Assembly: GCA_000597885.1 (NCBI GenBank)
Contig: CP004371.1
Span: 1,116,001-1,180,000, forward strand
Length of the DNA: 64,000 nucleotides
From: Flammeovirgaceae bacterium 311
GTDB lineage: Bacteria > Bacteroidota > Bacteroidia > Cytophagales > Cyclobacteriaceae
Direction of reading: 5' to 3'
How positions within the stretch are numbered: position 1 is the first letter of the stretch; the number at the start of each line of letters is the position of its first letter. The position numbers were made by a program, and so were the translations under genes. Under the pieces are notes generated by a model, which saw only the letters and a program-made list of their open reading frames with translations, searched no databases and was not told the origin of the DNA. This document shows, piece by piece, positions 37,749-46,809 of this stretch.

Positions 37749-37834
37749 AGGAGCATCTGCCTGCCCTTTTACATCATTTAAACATAGGCTTAGGAGCATC
37801 TATTATTCAATCGTAATCATTTAAATACTGCTCA
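37749..37834. repeat. Degenerate 43-bp tandem duplication
   Basis: AGGAGCATCT (37749, 37792) and ATCATTTAAA (37773, 37816) each recur at an offset of exactly 43 bases; the sequence between them has diverged. A small hairpin CTAACG / CGTTAG (37724-37743) lies just before it. Confidence 0.5.
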
Positions 37835-37986
37835 AATCATTTCATTTTCCACACCAGTGTTCAAATACCTATAAAGTCAAACTTAGCAGTTGCTGTGGCG
37901 TTCATATAATGGCACTGATTTTCCAGGCTTATAAACCTAAACTTTAACAATAAAATCATTACAGATGCCTGCGGGCAGGAAGTATT

Positions 37987-39156
37987 ATGAGAGACTTTGA
38001 ATTTAAAAATCCAACTAAGATCATATTTGGTAAAAACAAAATTACTGCACTATCCAAAGAAATACCTGCTCAAGCCAGGGTGTTGATCCTGTATGGTGGA
38101 GGCAGTATCAAAAAGAATGGCGTATACGATCAGGTGGTATCTGCGCTTAAAGATCACCATGTAGAAGAATTCGGAGGCATTGAACCAAATCCGGAATACG
38201 AAACTCTGGTGAAGGCGGTGAGGCTAATCAAAGAAAAGGATATAGACTTTCTGCTGGCTGTGGGTGGAGGTTCTGTGATAGACGGCACCAAATTCATTTC
38301 TGCAGCAGCTACCTATAGTGGCGAAAATGCCTGGGACATCCTGGAAAAAAGCATCAGGACCGAAGAAGGAAAAGGAATGCCCTTTGGCTCAGTGCTCACC
38401 CTGCCGGCCACGGGATCCGAGATGAACTCAGGTGCTGTTATCAACCGCACGGAAATCAAAGAAAAACGTACCATGGGCGGACCGGGCCTTTTCCCGGTAT
38501 TCTCCATCCTGGACCCACAGGTAATCCGTACCTTACCCCTGCGCCAGCTTCAGAACGGCATCACCGATGCATTTACCCATGTGCTGGAGCAATACCTCAC
38601 CTATCCGGCGCATGCTTACCTGCAGGACAGGTTTGCCGAAAGCATTCTGCTTACGCTGATAGAGGTTGGCCCGCGGGTACTGAAAGACCCGGAAAATGAC
38701 TACGAAGCAGCCTCTAATTTTATGTGGTGCTGCACCATGGCCCTGAACGGGCTGATTCAAAAAGGTGTGCCCACCGACTGGGCCACGCATATGATAGCCC
38801 ATGAGCTAACTGCCTTATATGGTATAGACCATGCCAGAACCCTGGCAATCATTGGGCCCAGCCTGTACCGGTACAAATTCGATAACAAAAAAGAAAAGCT
38901 GGCCCAGTACGCGGAAAGAGTATGGAATATGAAGGATGGCTCAACAGAAAAAAAAGCAAAAGCAGCTATCGATAAAACTGTTCAGTACTTTCATCAGCTG
39001 GAGATTAAAACGCAACTGTCTGAATATACCGACAACTACCAGGGCACCGCTGAAATCATTTCCAAACGCTTTGAAGAAAGAGGCTGGAAAGGATTGGGCG
39101 AACGCAAGGACATTAAACCGGAAGACGTTCAGCAAATAGTTGAGATGAGCTACTAA
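37987..39156 (+). CDS. yqhD: Iron-containing alcohol dehydrogenase, YqhD type
   Basis: A 389-residue NADPH-dependent aldehyde reductase. GGGS (93-96) in the coenzyme site, LPATGSEMNSGAV and the metal-ligand region ITDAFTHVLEQY to AHELTALYGIDHARTLA are intact. Relatives (YqhD/BdhA) detoxify short-chain aldehydes such as those from lipid peroxidation. It has its own terminator. Confidence 0.92.
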   Translation: MRDFEFKNPTKIIFGKNKITALSKEIPAQARVLILYGGGSIKKNGVYDQVVSALKDHHVEEFGGIEPNPEYETLVKAVRLIKEKDIDFLLAVGGGSVIDGTKFISAAATYSGENAWDILEKSIRTEEGKGMPFGSVLTLPATGSEMNSGAVINRTEIKEKRTMGGPGLFPVFSILDPQVIRTLPLRQLQNGITDAFTHVLEQYLTYPAHAYLQDRFAESILLTLIEVGPRVLKDPENDYEAASNFMWCCTMALNGLIQKGVPTDWATHMIAHELTALYGIDHARTLAIIGPSLYRYKFDNKKEKLAQYAERVWNMKDGSTEKKAKAAIDKTVQYFHQLEIKTQLSEYTDNYQGTAEIISKRFEERGWKGLGERKDIKPEDVQQIVEMSY

Positions 39157-39179
39157 AACCCCTAATCAGTTCTAATCAA

Positions 39180-39215
39180 AAAGAGGCAGTGGATTTCCGC
39201 TGCCTCTTTTATTTT
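39180..39215 (+). terminator. Terminator after yqhD
   Basis: AAAGAGGCAG (39180-39189) pairs with CTGCCTCTTT (39200-39209) and is followed by TATTTT. Confidence 0.85.
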
Positions 39216-39515
39216 ACCGGATCAAATCAAGTGCTTATTGCCTGGAAGTTATCTCACAAATAAGCGTTTATAAGTTTGTCAGCACACTGCATCCACCTCA
39301 CTTCTAAAAAATTTTAATGAATTTTAAATCTATAGCGTAAGAAAAAAGATGCGTTGGTATTCTATTATCATACATGACCCTGTTTTAAACATTTTAAAGC
39401 AGGTATTCCGCACACTAATCCACTGACTTTTAGAGGTCATATCCTGGTAAAGATTCAATATCCTGATCGGGAAACTGATTGTAGCTTTACTACTGCTAAT
39501 CAATTCCTCACAGAC
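39216..39515. other. Non-coding stretch upstream of nhaD
   Basis: About 300 AT-rich bases without a convincing gene or repeat. An open frame of 83 codons on the minus strand that overlaps nhaD has no family resemblance and is ignored. Confidence 0.5.
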
Positions 39516-40826
39516 ATGATCTGGATCGTAGCCATCTTTGTAATCGGGTACCTGTTTATCACACTCGAGCATGCTTTTCACATCAACAAAGCTGCCACAG
39601 CACTACTTATAGGCGTTCTATGCTGGACGGTGTACGCCACCCAAATTGCCGATACACACCTGGTGAGCGAACAGCTCACGCACCACCTAAGCGAAATCTC
39701 TGCCATTCTTTTCTTTTTGCTGGGTGCCATGACCATTGTAGAGATCATAGATTTGCATGACGGATTTGAGGTAATCGTGAGCCGGATTAAAACCACCAGC
39801 TCCAGAAAACTGATCTGGATTCTGGGCATCCTGGCATTTGTACTTTCCGGCATTTTAGATAACCTTACCACCACCATTGTACTGGTATCGCTGCTGCGCA
39901 AGCTGGTGCCCGACAAGACCCAGCGGATGTTCTTTGCAGGCTTTATTGTTATTGCCGCAAACGCCGGTGGTGCCTTTACACCAATTGGTGATGTAACCAC
40001 CACCATGCTCTGGATTGGCGGACAGGTAACTACCGAGAATATTGTACAGAAGCTGTTCCTGCCAAGCCTGGCCTGCCTGCTTTTCCCGCTGCTGTACCTA
40101 AGCTATAAAACAAAGGGCAACATAGACCGTCAGCTAGACGAAAGCCAGCCCCGCGTATTAGATTCAACACCTTTTGAGCGAAAGCTAGTGCTTTCACTGG
40201 GTGTGTTAGCGCTGGTGTTTGTTCCCGTTTTCAAATACCTCACCCACCTGCCTCCCTACATGGGGGTGCTGCTTGGCCTGGGTGTTCTGTGGGTGGTTAT
40301 TGAGCTGGTACACCACAAAAAAGAAGAAGAACAGAAGAATAAATTTTCAGTGTTAACAGCCCTAAAAAAGGTAGATTCTGCTACAGTACTCTTCTTCCTG
40401 GGCATTCTGCTAAGCATCGGGGCCATGCAATCTGCAGGCCAGCTTACCATTATGGCAGATTTCCTGGACCAGGAGGTGGGTAACTTTTACGCCATCAACT
40501 TCCTGATTGGTTTGCTCTCCGCCATTGTCGATAACGTGCCCCTGGTAGCTGCCATGATGCGCATGTACCACCTGGAGTATCCTGCTGATCATGCCTTCTG
40601 GGAATTTCTGGCCTATTGTGCAGGTACAGGAGGAAGCGTATTGATAATTGGATCTGCGGCTGGCGTAGCCGTAATGGGTATGGAGAAGATCAACTTCTTC
40701 TGGTACCTGAAAAAGATCAGCGCCCTGGCCCTGATTGGCTATGTAGCCGGTGCCCTGGTATTTCTGCTGCAACAGCAGGTGGTGGCCTACCAGGGTAACT
40801 TCATGCAGATGTTCCTGCAAAACTAA
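39516..40826 (+). CDS. nhaD: Na+/H+ antiporter NhaD
   Basis: A 436-residue inner-membrane exchanger of the ion transporter superfamily with about 11-12 helices. The re-entrant signatures SGILDNLTTTIVLVSL (about 109-124) and NAGGAFTPIGDVTTTMLW (about 149-166), and in the second half AIVDNVPLVAA with GTGGSVLIIGSAAGVA, are typical of NhaD. It exports sodium in exchange for protons, fitting a marine or saline habitat. Confidence 0.93.
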   Translation: MIWIVAIFVIGYLFITLEHAFHINKAATALLIGVLCWTVYATQIADTHLVSEQLTHHLSEISAILFFLLGAMTIVEIIDLHDGFEVIVSRIKTTSSRKLIWILGILAFVLSGILDNLTTTIVLVSLLRKLVPDKTQRMFFAGFIVIAANAGGAFTPIGDVTTTMLWIGGQVTTENIVQKLFLPSLACLLFPLLYLSYKTKGNIDRQLDESQPRVLDSTPFERKLVLSLGVLALVFVPVFKYLTHLPPYMGVLLGLGVLWVVIELVHHKKEEEQKNKFSVLTALKKVDSATVLFFLGILLSIGAMQSAGQLTIMADFLDQEVGNFYAINFLIGLLSAIVDNVPLVAAMMRMYHLEYPADHAFWEFLAYCAGTGGSVLIIGSAAGVAVMGMEKINFFWYLKKISALALIGYVAGALVFLLQQQVVAYQGNFMQMFLQN

Positions 40827-40861
40827 AAAGTTTTCCTATCCCGCATATAAATCACGCAACT

Positions 40862-40895
40862 GCCCTCTGCTCTTCCTGCAGAGGGCTTTGTATTT
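40862..40895 (+). terminator. Terminator after nhaD
   Basis: GCCCTCTGC (40862-40870) pairs with GCAGAGGGC (40878-40886) around a 7-base loop, followed by TTTGTATTT. Confidence 0.8.
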
Positions 40896-41073
40896 AAGCC
40901 GGAAGATTGAATGGTGCAGAAAGGCATGTTAGCATTATGTACAGTCACACAAGGATCGATACGATAAATTGCCGGCAGCTACTTGATGGGAAACAGAAAA
41001 TAATTAATATTAGTCAAGGGAATACTGAACAGGTAATCAGACACTACTCTAAAAAATTGTAACCTTTGTACCC

Positions 41074-41466
41074 ATGAGCTTAAAACAAAACATGGTAGGC
41101 TGGTTTGAAATTCCAGTACTGAACATGGACAGGGCTATTCGATTTTACGAAATGATGTTCCTGCTGAAACTGATCAAAAAACCGGTAGGTCCACTGGAAA
41201 TGGCGTGGTTTCCTTCTGATGAGAGCTGGATCGGTGCATCCGGATCACTGGTCAGGCATCCGGAACATTACAGCCCCAGCAGTAAGGATGGTGTACTGAT
41301 ATACTTTACCTCTCCCTCCGGAGACCTGGCCAATGAGCTGGCACGTGTAGAGGATGCAGGTGGGCGGATCATTCAGCCCAAAACCTTTATTGCAGAAAAC
41401 ATTGGTTCCATGGCCTTATTCTTCGATTCTGAAGGCAACCGTCTGGCCCTACATTCCAGGGACTGA
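41074..41466 (+). CDS. VOC superfamily (glyoxalase/bleomycin-resistance fold) protein
   Basis: A 130-residue single VOC domain: opening VGWFEIPVLNMDRAIRFYE, central VLIYF and closing SMALFFDSEGNRLALHS. This is the small PhnB/glyoxalase-like class; the E/H metal ligands are only partly evident, so the reaction is unknown. Stand-alone gene convergent with ohr. Confidence 0.85.
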   Translation: MSLKQNMVGWFEIPVLNMDRAIRFYEMMFLLKLIKKPVGPLEMAWFPSDESWIGASGSLVRHPEHYSPSSKDGVLIYFTSPSGDLANELARVEDAGGRIIQPKTFIAENIGSMALFFDSEGNRLALHSRD

Positions 41467-41479
41467 AAATACAGCAATG

Positions 41480-41504
41480 AAAAAAGCTGCCCGTAGAGGC
41501 AGCT
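41480..41504 (-). terminator. Terminator after ohr
   Basis: AGCTGCC (41485-41491) pairs with GGCAGCT (41498-41504). Read on the minus strand it runs into a T-tract. Confidence 0.75.
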
Positions 41505-41555
41505 CATATTTTCAGTTGTAGCGTATCTTGGGTCACCACTACACCAACAGTGTTA

Positions 41556-41999
41556 CTATTTGGTTAGCAGTTCAACATCCACATTGCCTTTAATGGCCTT
41601 GCTGTAGGGGCAGAGTTCATTGGCTTTCTTCAGCAGACGCTCCTTGTCCTGCTGCCCCAGCCCATTCACAGCCAGTTCCATTTTTACCTGCAGCCCCAGT
41701 CCATTTTCCTGCTTATCCTTACCCAAAGATACATGACAGGTTACCTTCAAATCATCGTCACTGACATCTAGGTTCATAGTTTCAGCAGCAAGCTTGGCAG
41801 CACTGCCAAAACATGCCGCATAGCCGGCAGCAAATAACTGTTCAGGATTGGTTTTACCCCCTTCACCATCTCCCCCGAGTTCTTTGGGTTCAGTGGTACT
41901 TAAATTGATCGCACCATCAGAGGTTTTAACGGAACCATGTCTGCCCCCGGTAGCGGTTGCCGTGGCTGTGTATTGAATTTCCAGATCTTTTGATTGCAT
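41556..41999 (-). CDS. ohr: Organic hydroperoxide resistance protein Ohr/OsmC
   Basis: A 147-residue thiol peroxidase that reduces organic hydroperoxides. The catalytic pair is Cys63 (GYAACFGSA) and Cys130 (ANELCPYSKA), both conserved, with NPEQLFAAGY preceding the first. No OhrR regulator is adjacent. Cytoplasmic. Confidence 0.94.
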   Translation of the reverse strand: MQSKDLEIQYTATATATGGRHGSVKTSDGAINLSTTEPKELGGDGEGGKTNPEQLFAAGYAACFGSAAKLAAETMNLDVSDDDLKVTCHVSLGKDKQENGLGLQVKMELAVNGLGQQDKERLLKKANELCPYSKAIKGNVDVELLTK

Positions 42000-42146
42000 A
42001 TGTTTACTTTTAATAGTTTGCTATTCAACAATTTAACAATACAATTAGCTGGAGGAGAAAAATGTTTTGAGGAAAACGTCCTTATATCCAGTTCCACCAG
42101 TAAGTTTCTCCGGGACTGGTGCCATTTCTTTTTTTAAAGCATTGCT

Positions 42147-42177
42147 TTTCGTTTTGTAAGAAATACCGCTACTTTTG
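42147..42177 (+). promoter_or_regulatory. Promoter of tRNA-Arg
   Basis: TACTTTTG (42170-42177) is a perfect TAnnTTTG -7 element, 19 bases after TTTC (42147-42150), one mismatch from the -33 TTTG. It ends 19 bases before the tRNA. Confidence 0.6.
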
Positions 42178-42196
42178 CGCTACTGTTTTTAAGACT

Positions 42197-42268
42197 GCGC
42201 CCGTAGTTCAATGGATAGAATTTCAGATTCCGGTTCTGAAGATAGGGGTTCGAATCCCTTCGGGCGCA
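42197..42268 (+). tRNA. tRNA-Arg (anticodon CCG)
   Basis: Acceptor GCGCCCG (42197-42203) pairs perfectly with CGGGCGC (42261-42267), discriminator A. The anticodon stem TCAGA / TCTGA holds a loop with CCG, and the T-arm contains GGGTTCGAATCCC. CCA is not encoded. It marks the edge between the core region and the AT-rich island. Confidence 0.95.
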
Positions 42269-42271
42269 CTA

Positions 42272-42310
42272 AAAGCCCTGTAGATTACTGATTTACAGGG
42301 CTTTATTTTT
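42272..42310 (+). terminator. Terminator after tRNA-Arg
   Basis: AAAGCCCTGTA (42272-42282) pairs with TACAGGGCTTT (42294-42304), followed by ATTTTT. Confidence 0.9.
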
Positions 42311-42311
42311 G

Positions 42312-42337
42312 ATTCTTAACATTCATTCTTAACATTC
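42312..42337. repeat. 13-bp perfect tandem repeat downstream of tRNA-Arg
   Basis: ATTCTTAACATTC occurs twice in direct succession. AGTGCGCC follows at 42339-42346 and is the inverse complement of GGCGCACT at the tRNA 3' end (42263-42270). It lies where an integration site would be expected. Confidence 0.6.
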
Positions 42338-42863
42338 GAGTGCGCCTAAATGCAGCTTCAGTGGGCGGCTAAATATTTTCATATTTCTACATATACTCGA
42401 ATATAGTTGTATTGACACACTTTACAGCCTTCTTGACTTATACAACAATATTTAAATATTTGTAATGACACAAATTTTTGGCTCTGAAGTCGTACCCCAA
42501 AATGTTTCAAGCATTGCGCAAAATTGGTTAACGGAGAGTGGCTATTAATTTTTGTATACCTTTTAAACATCCACTCCCCCACCAGTTGGTAGAAATTTTA
42601 AAAATTCATGTTGATGCTGAATTTGGATAATTGAGCTCCTTACACTATATGCTTTTATTCATGAATAAATCTTCAAAACAATATTTGAAGATCTTCTTTG
42701 AGTTGCTGCGGGCATATAATCTCTGCACCAGATATCAGCGGTAGCCCTATTAAGTCCATGGGTGATGTAGGGCTTATCCAGAATAGATGTTATTCATTGA
42801 TATTCATAGCTGAATCGAGGATCTACAGATAGCAGCTCGGAGAAATAAACAAAATTGGTTAAC
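42338..42863. other. AT-rich stretch at the island edge, no intact gene
   Basis: About 525 bases between the tRNA-Arg and the first island gene. I see no integrase and no intact gene. A perfect 14-bp direct repeat, CAAAATTGGTTAAC, occurs at 42519-42532 and 42850-42863, the second copy touching the stop codon of the HNH gene. This may be eroded integrase-end sequence. Confidence 0.45.
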
Positions 42864-43394
42864 CTATCTGTTATCACGATTCTTGAGCTGTTCGTACTGA
42901 TCCTCTAGATACTTTCGTATAGCACCTGCAAAGTATTTGATATGATCTTCCTCACTGATGAGATCACTCTTATGATTGTTGCAGAGGTAGCAAGCCAAAA
43001 CACAGTTGCTCTCAGAATAAAGATTTGACTTTGCATCAACCCTTTCCAGTTCGAGTACGCGTCCTCTCCCTCTTTTAGTCCTAAGAGGGCCACGTTCAGG
43101 ATCGAAGAGTTCAGTAAGTTTATATTCTTCAATTCCACAGTAAGCACAAACGCGGGGCTGCTGCCGATACCACTAAAAGAAGCCTCTTTGTCCTAGCTTT
43201 CTAAAGCTTGCAAACTCCTCACTTTCTTTTCTGCTATGGTAAAGCTGGTTTGACCTCTTTATCTCATTACGTAATTCAATGCCAGTATCCCACCATTCCG
43301 TTAGCTGCGGCCTTTTGATATGGTATGTTTCAGCTATCTCTTTGTAAGACTTGTCTTGGGTCAGGTGCTGTATAAGGAATTCTTCTTGATCCAT
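42864..43394 (-). pseudogene. HNH endonuclease interrupted by an in-frame amber codon
   Basis: One reading frame runs from ATG 43394 to TAG 42864-42866 but contains TAG at 43173-43175. The first part (73 codons) opens MDQEEFLIQHL and has a helix-turn-helix-like segment (SYKEIAETYHIKRPQLTEWW). Directly after the stop the same frame continues WYRQQPRVCAYCGIEEY, then a segment ending LACYLCNNHKSD, i.e. the two CxxC zinc knuckles and N-x-K-x-D end of HNH nucleases. Both halves belong to one protein of about 176 residues. It starts 5 bases after the GIY-YIG gene. Either a nonsense-mutated gene or, less likely, stop-codon readthrough. Confidence 0.75.
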
Positions 43395-43399
43395 GGATT

Positions 43400-44281
43400 C
43401 TAAATTCTATTATACTTCTTAAAGAATTGAATTCTCTTGTTTACCTCTGAAAGCGGCCTTTGAAGCATTTTAGAGATATCAATTTTAGGAACATTCAAAG
43501 CAGCACACTTGCGCAATACATCATCCTCTTCCTGCAACCAAGGTGTCTGAGCAAACTTATACTCTTCCTTTTCCTTTTGACGATTTGCAGCCCTTTCCGC
43601 TCTAGTAGTTACCTTGGTGGGCTTACGGTAGTTGGTGTAAGACTTATTACCTAAGTTGGTAAACAGCTCTTTAAACTCTTCAGATATTTCTGGAGCATAA
43701 TTAAAGGCATAAGAGGTACTATATACATCCTCAGTATACTCAATTTTACCTAGCCAACACATACCTGTACTATGTATATGTGAGCCAATAGCATGTTTAT
43801 CCTTTAAGGTTGTCTGAATCTGTGACTCTATCCGCTTATTGGTTTCTTGACTAAAATCGGTTTTAAGTACCAGTATTTCAATTTTATGGATATAGAAGCC
43901 ATGAACATAATCTTTCCAGTTTTCTTCAAAGTTGTCCTTCTTTACTAGGTCGTTAGCAACAATTTCTTTATCCACAGTTGTTGTTGCCCACAGCTTTCTC
44001 TTTTTGGCTAATTTTAAATAGTACTTGTAGGGATTGCCTTTTCCCCTATGGCTCATTAGGTCGTAAATATCTTCTCCCTTATCTACTCGCCAGATAGTCC
44101 TTCTTCCCTCCAAAATCCCCACTCTATGTTGGTTAATGCGCCTATTAAATGAATTGGTAGTACCCACATAAATAACCCGCTTGGGTGGGCCTGAAAATAC
44201 CAGCAAGTACACACCTCCTCCATCCATCGAAATTGGTGAATGCAGAGAACCCATCGAATTCCAAGTGTAGCTATCGCACAT
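43400..44281 (-). CDS. GIY-YIG nuclease-like protein with Myb-like C-terminus
   Basis: A 293-residue protein. The N-terminal GIY-YIG domain shows GVY (23-25), YVG (38-40), the basic residues R47/R48 and H52 in SFNRRINQH, and a later E in NKRIESQIQ (about 165-173). Residues about 248-290 (PWLQEEDDVLRK then a spaced R-x5-V-x-KRI) resemble a SANT/Myb DNA-binding repeat. It is followed 5 bases later by the broken HNH gene, an unusual pairing of two nuclease folds. Homing-type or defence nuclease are both possible. Confidence 0.7.
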   Translation of the reverse strand: MCDSYTWNSMGSLHSPISMDGGGVYLLVFSGPPKRVIYVGTTNSFNRRINQHRVGILEGRRTIWRVDKGEDIYDLMSHRGKGNPYKYYLKLAKKRKLWATTTVDKEIVANDLVKKDNFEENWKDYVHGFYIHKIEILVLKTDFSQETNKRIESQIQTTLKDKHAIGSHIHSTGMCWLGKIEYTEDVYSTSYAFNYAPEISEEFKELFTNLGNKSYTNYRKPTKVTTRAERAANRQKEKEEYKFAQTPWLQEEDDVLRKCAALNVPKIDISKMLQRPLSEVNKRIQFFKKYNRI

Positions 44282-44364
44282 AAATTTTTCTTAAAGACTC
44301 ATTGGTTGGTGAAGGAGGTATCAAAAGTCAATTTAGTAGTGTAAGGTGGAGATCAACACCTCCA

Positions 44365-44604
44365 TCAAAAAACCTCATCTAAAGAGGACGCACTAATGAT
44401 CTTTTCTCTAGATGAATACCTAGGACTTTGGGGTGCTTTGCCCTTGTGCTTACCCAATGGTACCCTCTTGATTTGCTCGGTTAGGTCTGTGAAGTAAAGT
44501 ACGTATTTATTTGTATCCTTCCATTGCTCAATGCTTCTCACCTCAGCAATGTGAGTAATAGCCGAAACGGAAGCTACTTGATAAGCAGCTACATAAACAT
44601 TCAC
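44365..44604 (-). CDS. Small PUA/EVE-like domain protein
   Basis: A 79-residue protein starting at GTG 44604. The pattern VYVAAYQVASVSAITHIAEV then YVLYFT and PRYSSREKIISASSLDEVF resembles the C-terminal half of PUA-like domains seen in restriction-type and modified-base-binding proteins. Stops close upstream mean no longer form exists here. It may be a stand-alone reader domain or the remnant of a larger protein. Confidence 0.45.
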   Translation of the reverse strand: MNVYVAAYQVASVSAITHIAEVRSIEQWKDTNKYVLYFTDLTEQIKRVPLGKHKGKAPQSPRYSSREKIISASSLDEVF

Positions 44605-44669
44605 TTTTCATCTATAGAGCTAGGTTTGATTACACAAGCTCAAAAAAAATACACTTAGAATCCATTTAA

Positions 44670-45470
44670 CTACCAAAATAGAGTCGGGTCTGACCACTCA
44701 CTTCCACCGCCTCCATCCCGATATGCATCATTATCCGTGTAGTTTTCATAACCAATTGAATCATCAGCACTATTATCATCATTAACATCATTTTCATTTA
44801 ACTTATCCTGATGATCACGAAAAAAATCAAGTTCATCATATTCAATCAAATCGTAATAACCACTGTAAACTCCATTATGGTTTTCACTAAAAGCAAAGCT
44901 ACCGCCCCATTTTTCAAAATTGAGATTAGGAAAAAATCGTGAAAGCTCAACTTCTAAATTTTGCCTACCATAAAGACAAAGTACATCATTAGCAATGAAA
45001 GGCCCTGCAATATTTGCAAAATACGCCTCATCACAGTAGTAGTTACCAATAACAATAAGGTTCTGCTTCCCAGCAGGGTTTGTAACATAGCTAATATACA
45101 CTTTCAAAGCATCGCCATACACTTGTCTAAGAATATTAGTTAACATACTTATCGTCCTCAGGTCTATCCCATATCCAAAACAAACATTAAATTCTGCTGG
45201 AATCTTCTTCTCACGATGTGGAGAGCTAATTTCGCATTTTAAATTCTTTTCGTAAACCTCAGGCAATGCAACATTAAATGGCACCTCCATTACTTTGAAA
45301 GCGTATTCCACTAAATTAGCTTTGGGTAACAAAGCATTGACTATTATAAGATAATCCTTATTTATCTGATAGTCATAAAAGTGAGGATAGTCAGGACTTT
45401 TAAGATATTGGCTATTATCAGCAACTATAACTAACCTTTTTAGAAGCTGTAGTTTATCAATATTTATCAA
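44670..45470 (-). CDS. Hypothetical protein (266 aa) with acidic tail
   Basis: Not recognised. A mixed alpha/beta protein with a long C-terminal tail rich in Asp, Asn, Ser and Gly (about 215-260). No signal or membrane segment. The start is taken as TTG 45470; the frame is open a little further upstream without an ATG, so the N-terminus is uncertain. It lies between nuclease-like genes and the restriction system. Confidence 0.55.
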   Translation of the reverse strand: MINIDKLQLLKRLVIVADNSQYLKSPDYPHFYDYQINKDYLIIVNALLPKANLVEYAFKVMEVPFNVALPEVYEKNLKCEISSPHREKKIPAEFNVCFGYGIDLRTISMLTNILRQVYGDALKVYISYVTNPAGKQNLIVIGNYYCDEAYFANIAGPFIANDVLCLYGRQNLEVELSRFFPNLNFEKWGGSFAFSENHNGVYSGYYDLIEYDELDFFRDHQDKLNENDVNDDNSADDSIGYENYTDNDAYRDGGGGSEWSDPTLFW

Positions 45471-45711
45471 TTCAAAATAATTTATTTTATCAGATCCACC
45501 TACTAGCTAATCTACTATCACGCTTTATCTATTGAAAGAACCTCAAGCAGAATTATTGAATTATCTTCATCTCAACTATATTTTCGTGCTAATAGGCATA
45601 TATCAAGGGTTGGCAGTATGCTAGTATGGTATTGCAAAGCAGTTTCCAGTTCACATATAATAACTTTTGAGCAGAGTATCATTCTTGAATACCCACTGAA
45701 GCTTTTACTAT

Positions 45712-46809
45712 CTAAACGGACTTTGGTGTGTCCTTTGTTTTTCTTTTCAAATATTTTGAAAGTTTTTCATATTCTAACTTTTTGATATAGTTTTCCATAT
45801 AATCATAATCGGGTTGTCCATTTTTGTCTAATGGTAGCTGCAACTTTTCCTTTTTAAGTCTTGTGTCGCTCCTTTTATATCCAAAGTTATACTTACCCCG
45901 AATCTTATCGGCAATAGTCGTAATAAACAAACCAATCTCTCTATTTAGGAATTCAGAATATCCAACTGAAATGTCTGATGTTGCTATAAAATTCTCAGCT
46001 TTATAAATTGAAAAACCCATTGAACCTTCTCCATTTCTTATAAAAGCAATACAATTCCCTCTTTGTATCATCTTTTCATTATTATCGGGTTGAACGTAGG
46101 CCAAAACCCCATTGTTAGAATTTGTAGCACCTAAATAGTTTATCCCATAACTGGTTTTAGTTAAGTGGTTTAAGCCTTTTGATTTTCCTTGAAACAGCTT
46201 AAACAATTTTCCAATTTCAAATCCTCCCCATTCTTTAAAATGGAGAGGATCTACAATTTTGAAATCTTTTACTTCTTCTATCCTTTTGGCTATGTAATTT
46301 TGAAATTTAGTAGTCTTTTCTAGCTCTTTTTGACGTATATACAGCTCCATAAAAGCATAATCAGGATTGCCTTCTGAGTTTATTGGAAGTTGTATAATTT
46401 GTCTTTTTAATCTTGTTGAGTTAATTGTATAAGAATATGAATATTTACTCTTATGTAATTTTAAAGATTGTGAAATAAATAACAATGCTTCCTTGGAAAC
46501 ATTATTTTTTGAAATCAGAATATTGACCTTAGTTCCTGTAAAAAAAGGGTATTCTTGCACAAAGGGTTCTGCTGTTTCATTACCTATTGTAATTACTGGT
46601 CTATCAACATTTAAATATTCTTCTTTGTAATCTATGAAGCCATCAAGACCATTTTCACTTTCTTTCCTTGTAATATAAGCAACTTGTCCTCCATTTTTAT
46701 CAACCTTGTTACCATCTACATTTTTACCAATTTTAATAGTGAATAAATCTTGAATCACAAATTTGCCCCAATGAACATCTTTTAAATCCATTTCCATCGA
46801 ACTATTCAT
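45712..46809 (-). CDS. Restriction-modification specificity subunit (BcgIB-like)
   Basis: A 365-residue DNA-recognition subunit with two target-recognition domains, each opening with the W-x2-F-x-I-x-x-LF motif (about 14-22 and 193-202) followed by GK, and each closing with a L-LP-x-N/D-x-GxPD segment before a helix (about 135-175 and 327-360). It overlaps the end of the nuclease/methyltransferase gene by 8 bases. Together they form a two-gene system with no separate HsdR, as in BcgI-like Type IIB enzymes. The recognition sequence cannot be predicted. Confidence 0.85.
   Translation of the reverse strand: MNSSMEMDLKDVHWGKFVIQDLFTIKIGKNVDGNKVDKNGGQVAYITRKESENGLDGFIDYKEEYLNVDRPVITIGNETAEPFVQEYPFFTGTKVNILISKNNVSKEALLFISQSLKLHKSKYSYSYTINSTRLKRQIIQLPINSEGNPDYAFMELYIRQKELEKTTKFQNYIAKRIEEVKDFKIVDPLHFKEWGGFEIGKLFKLFQGKSKGLNHLTKTSYGINYLGATNSNNGVLAYVQPDNNEKMIQRGNCIAFIRNGEGSMGFSIYKAENFIATSDISVGYSEFLNREIGLFITTIADKIRGKYNFGYKRSDTRLKKEKLQLPLDKNGQPDYDYMENYIKKLEYEKLSKYLKRKTKDTPKSV

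Noticed and set aside
42379-42582. 67-codon minus-strand frame near tRNA-Arg that might be an integrase remnant
   Set aside because: No tyrosine or serine recombinase motif can be seen; it is treated as non-coding.
42905-43147. 80-codon minus-strand frame inside the HNH region
   Set aside because: The overlapping frame carries the CxxC zinc knuckles and NxKxD motif of HNH nucleases; this one has none.
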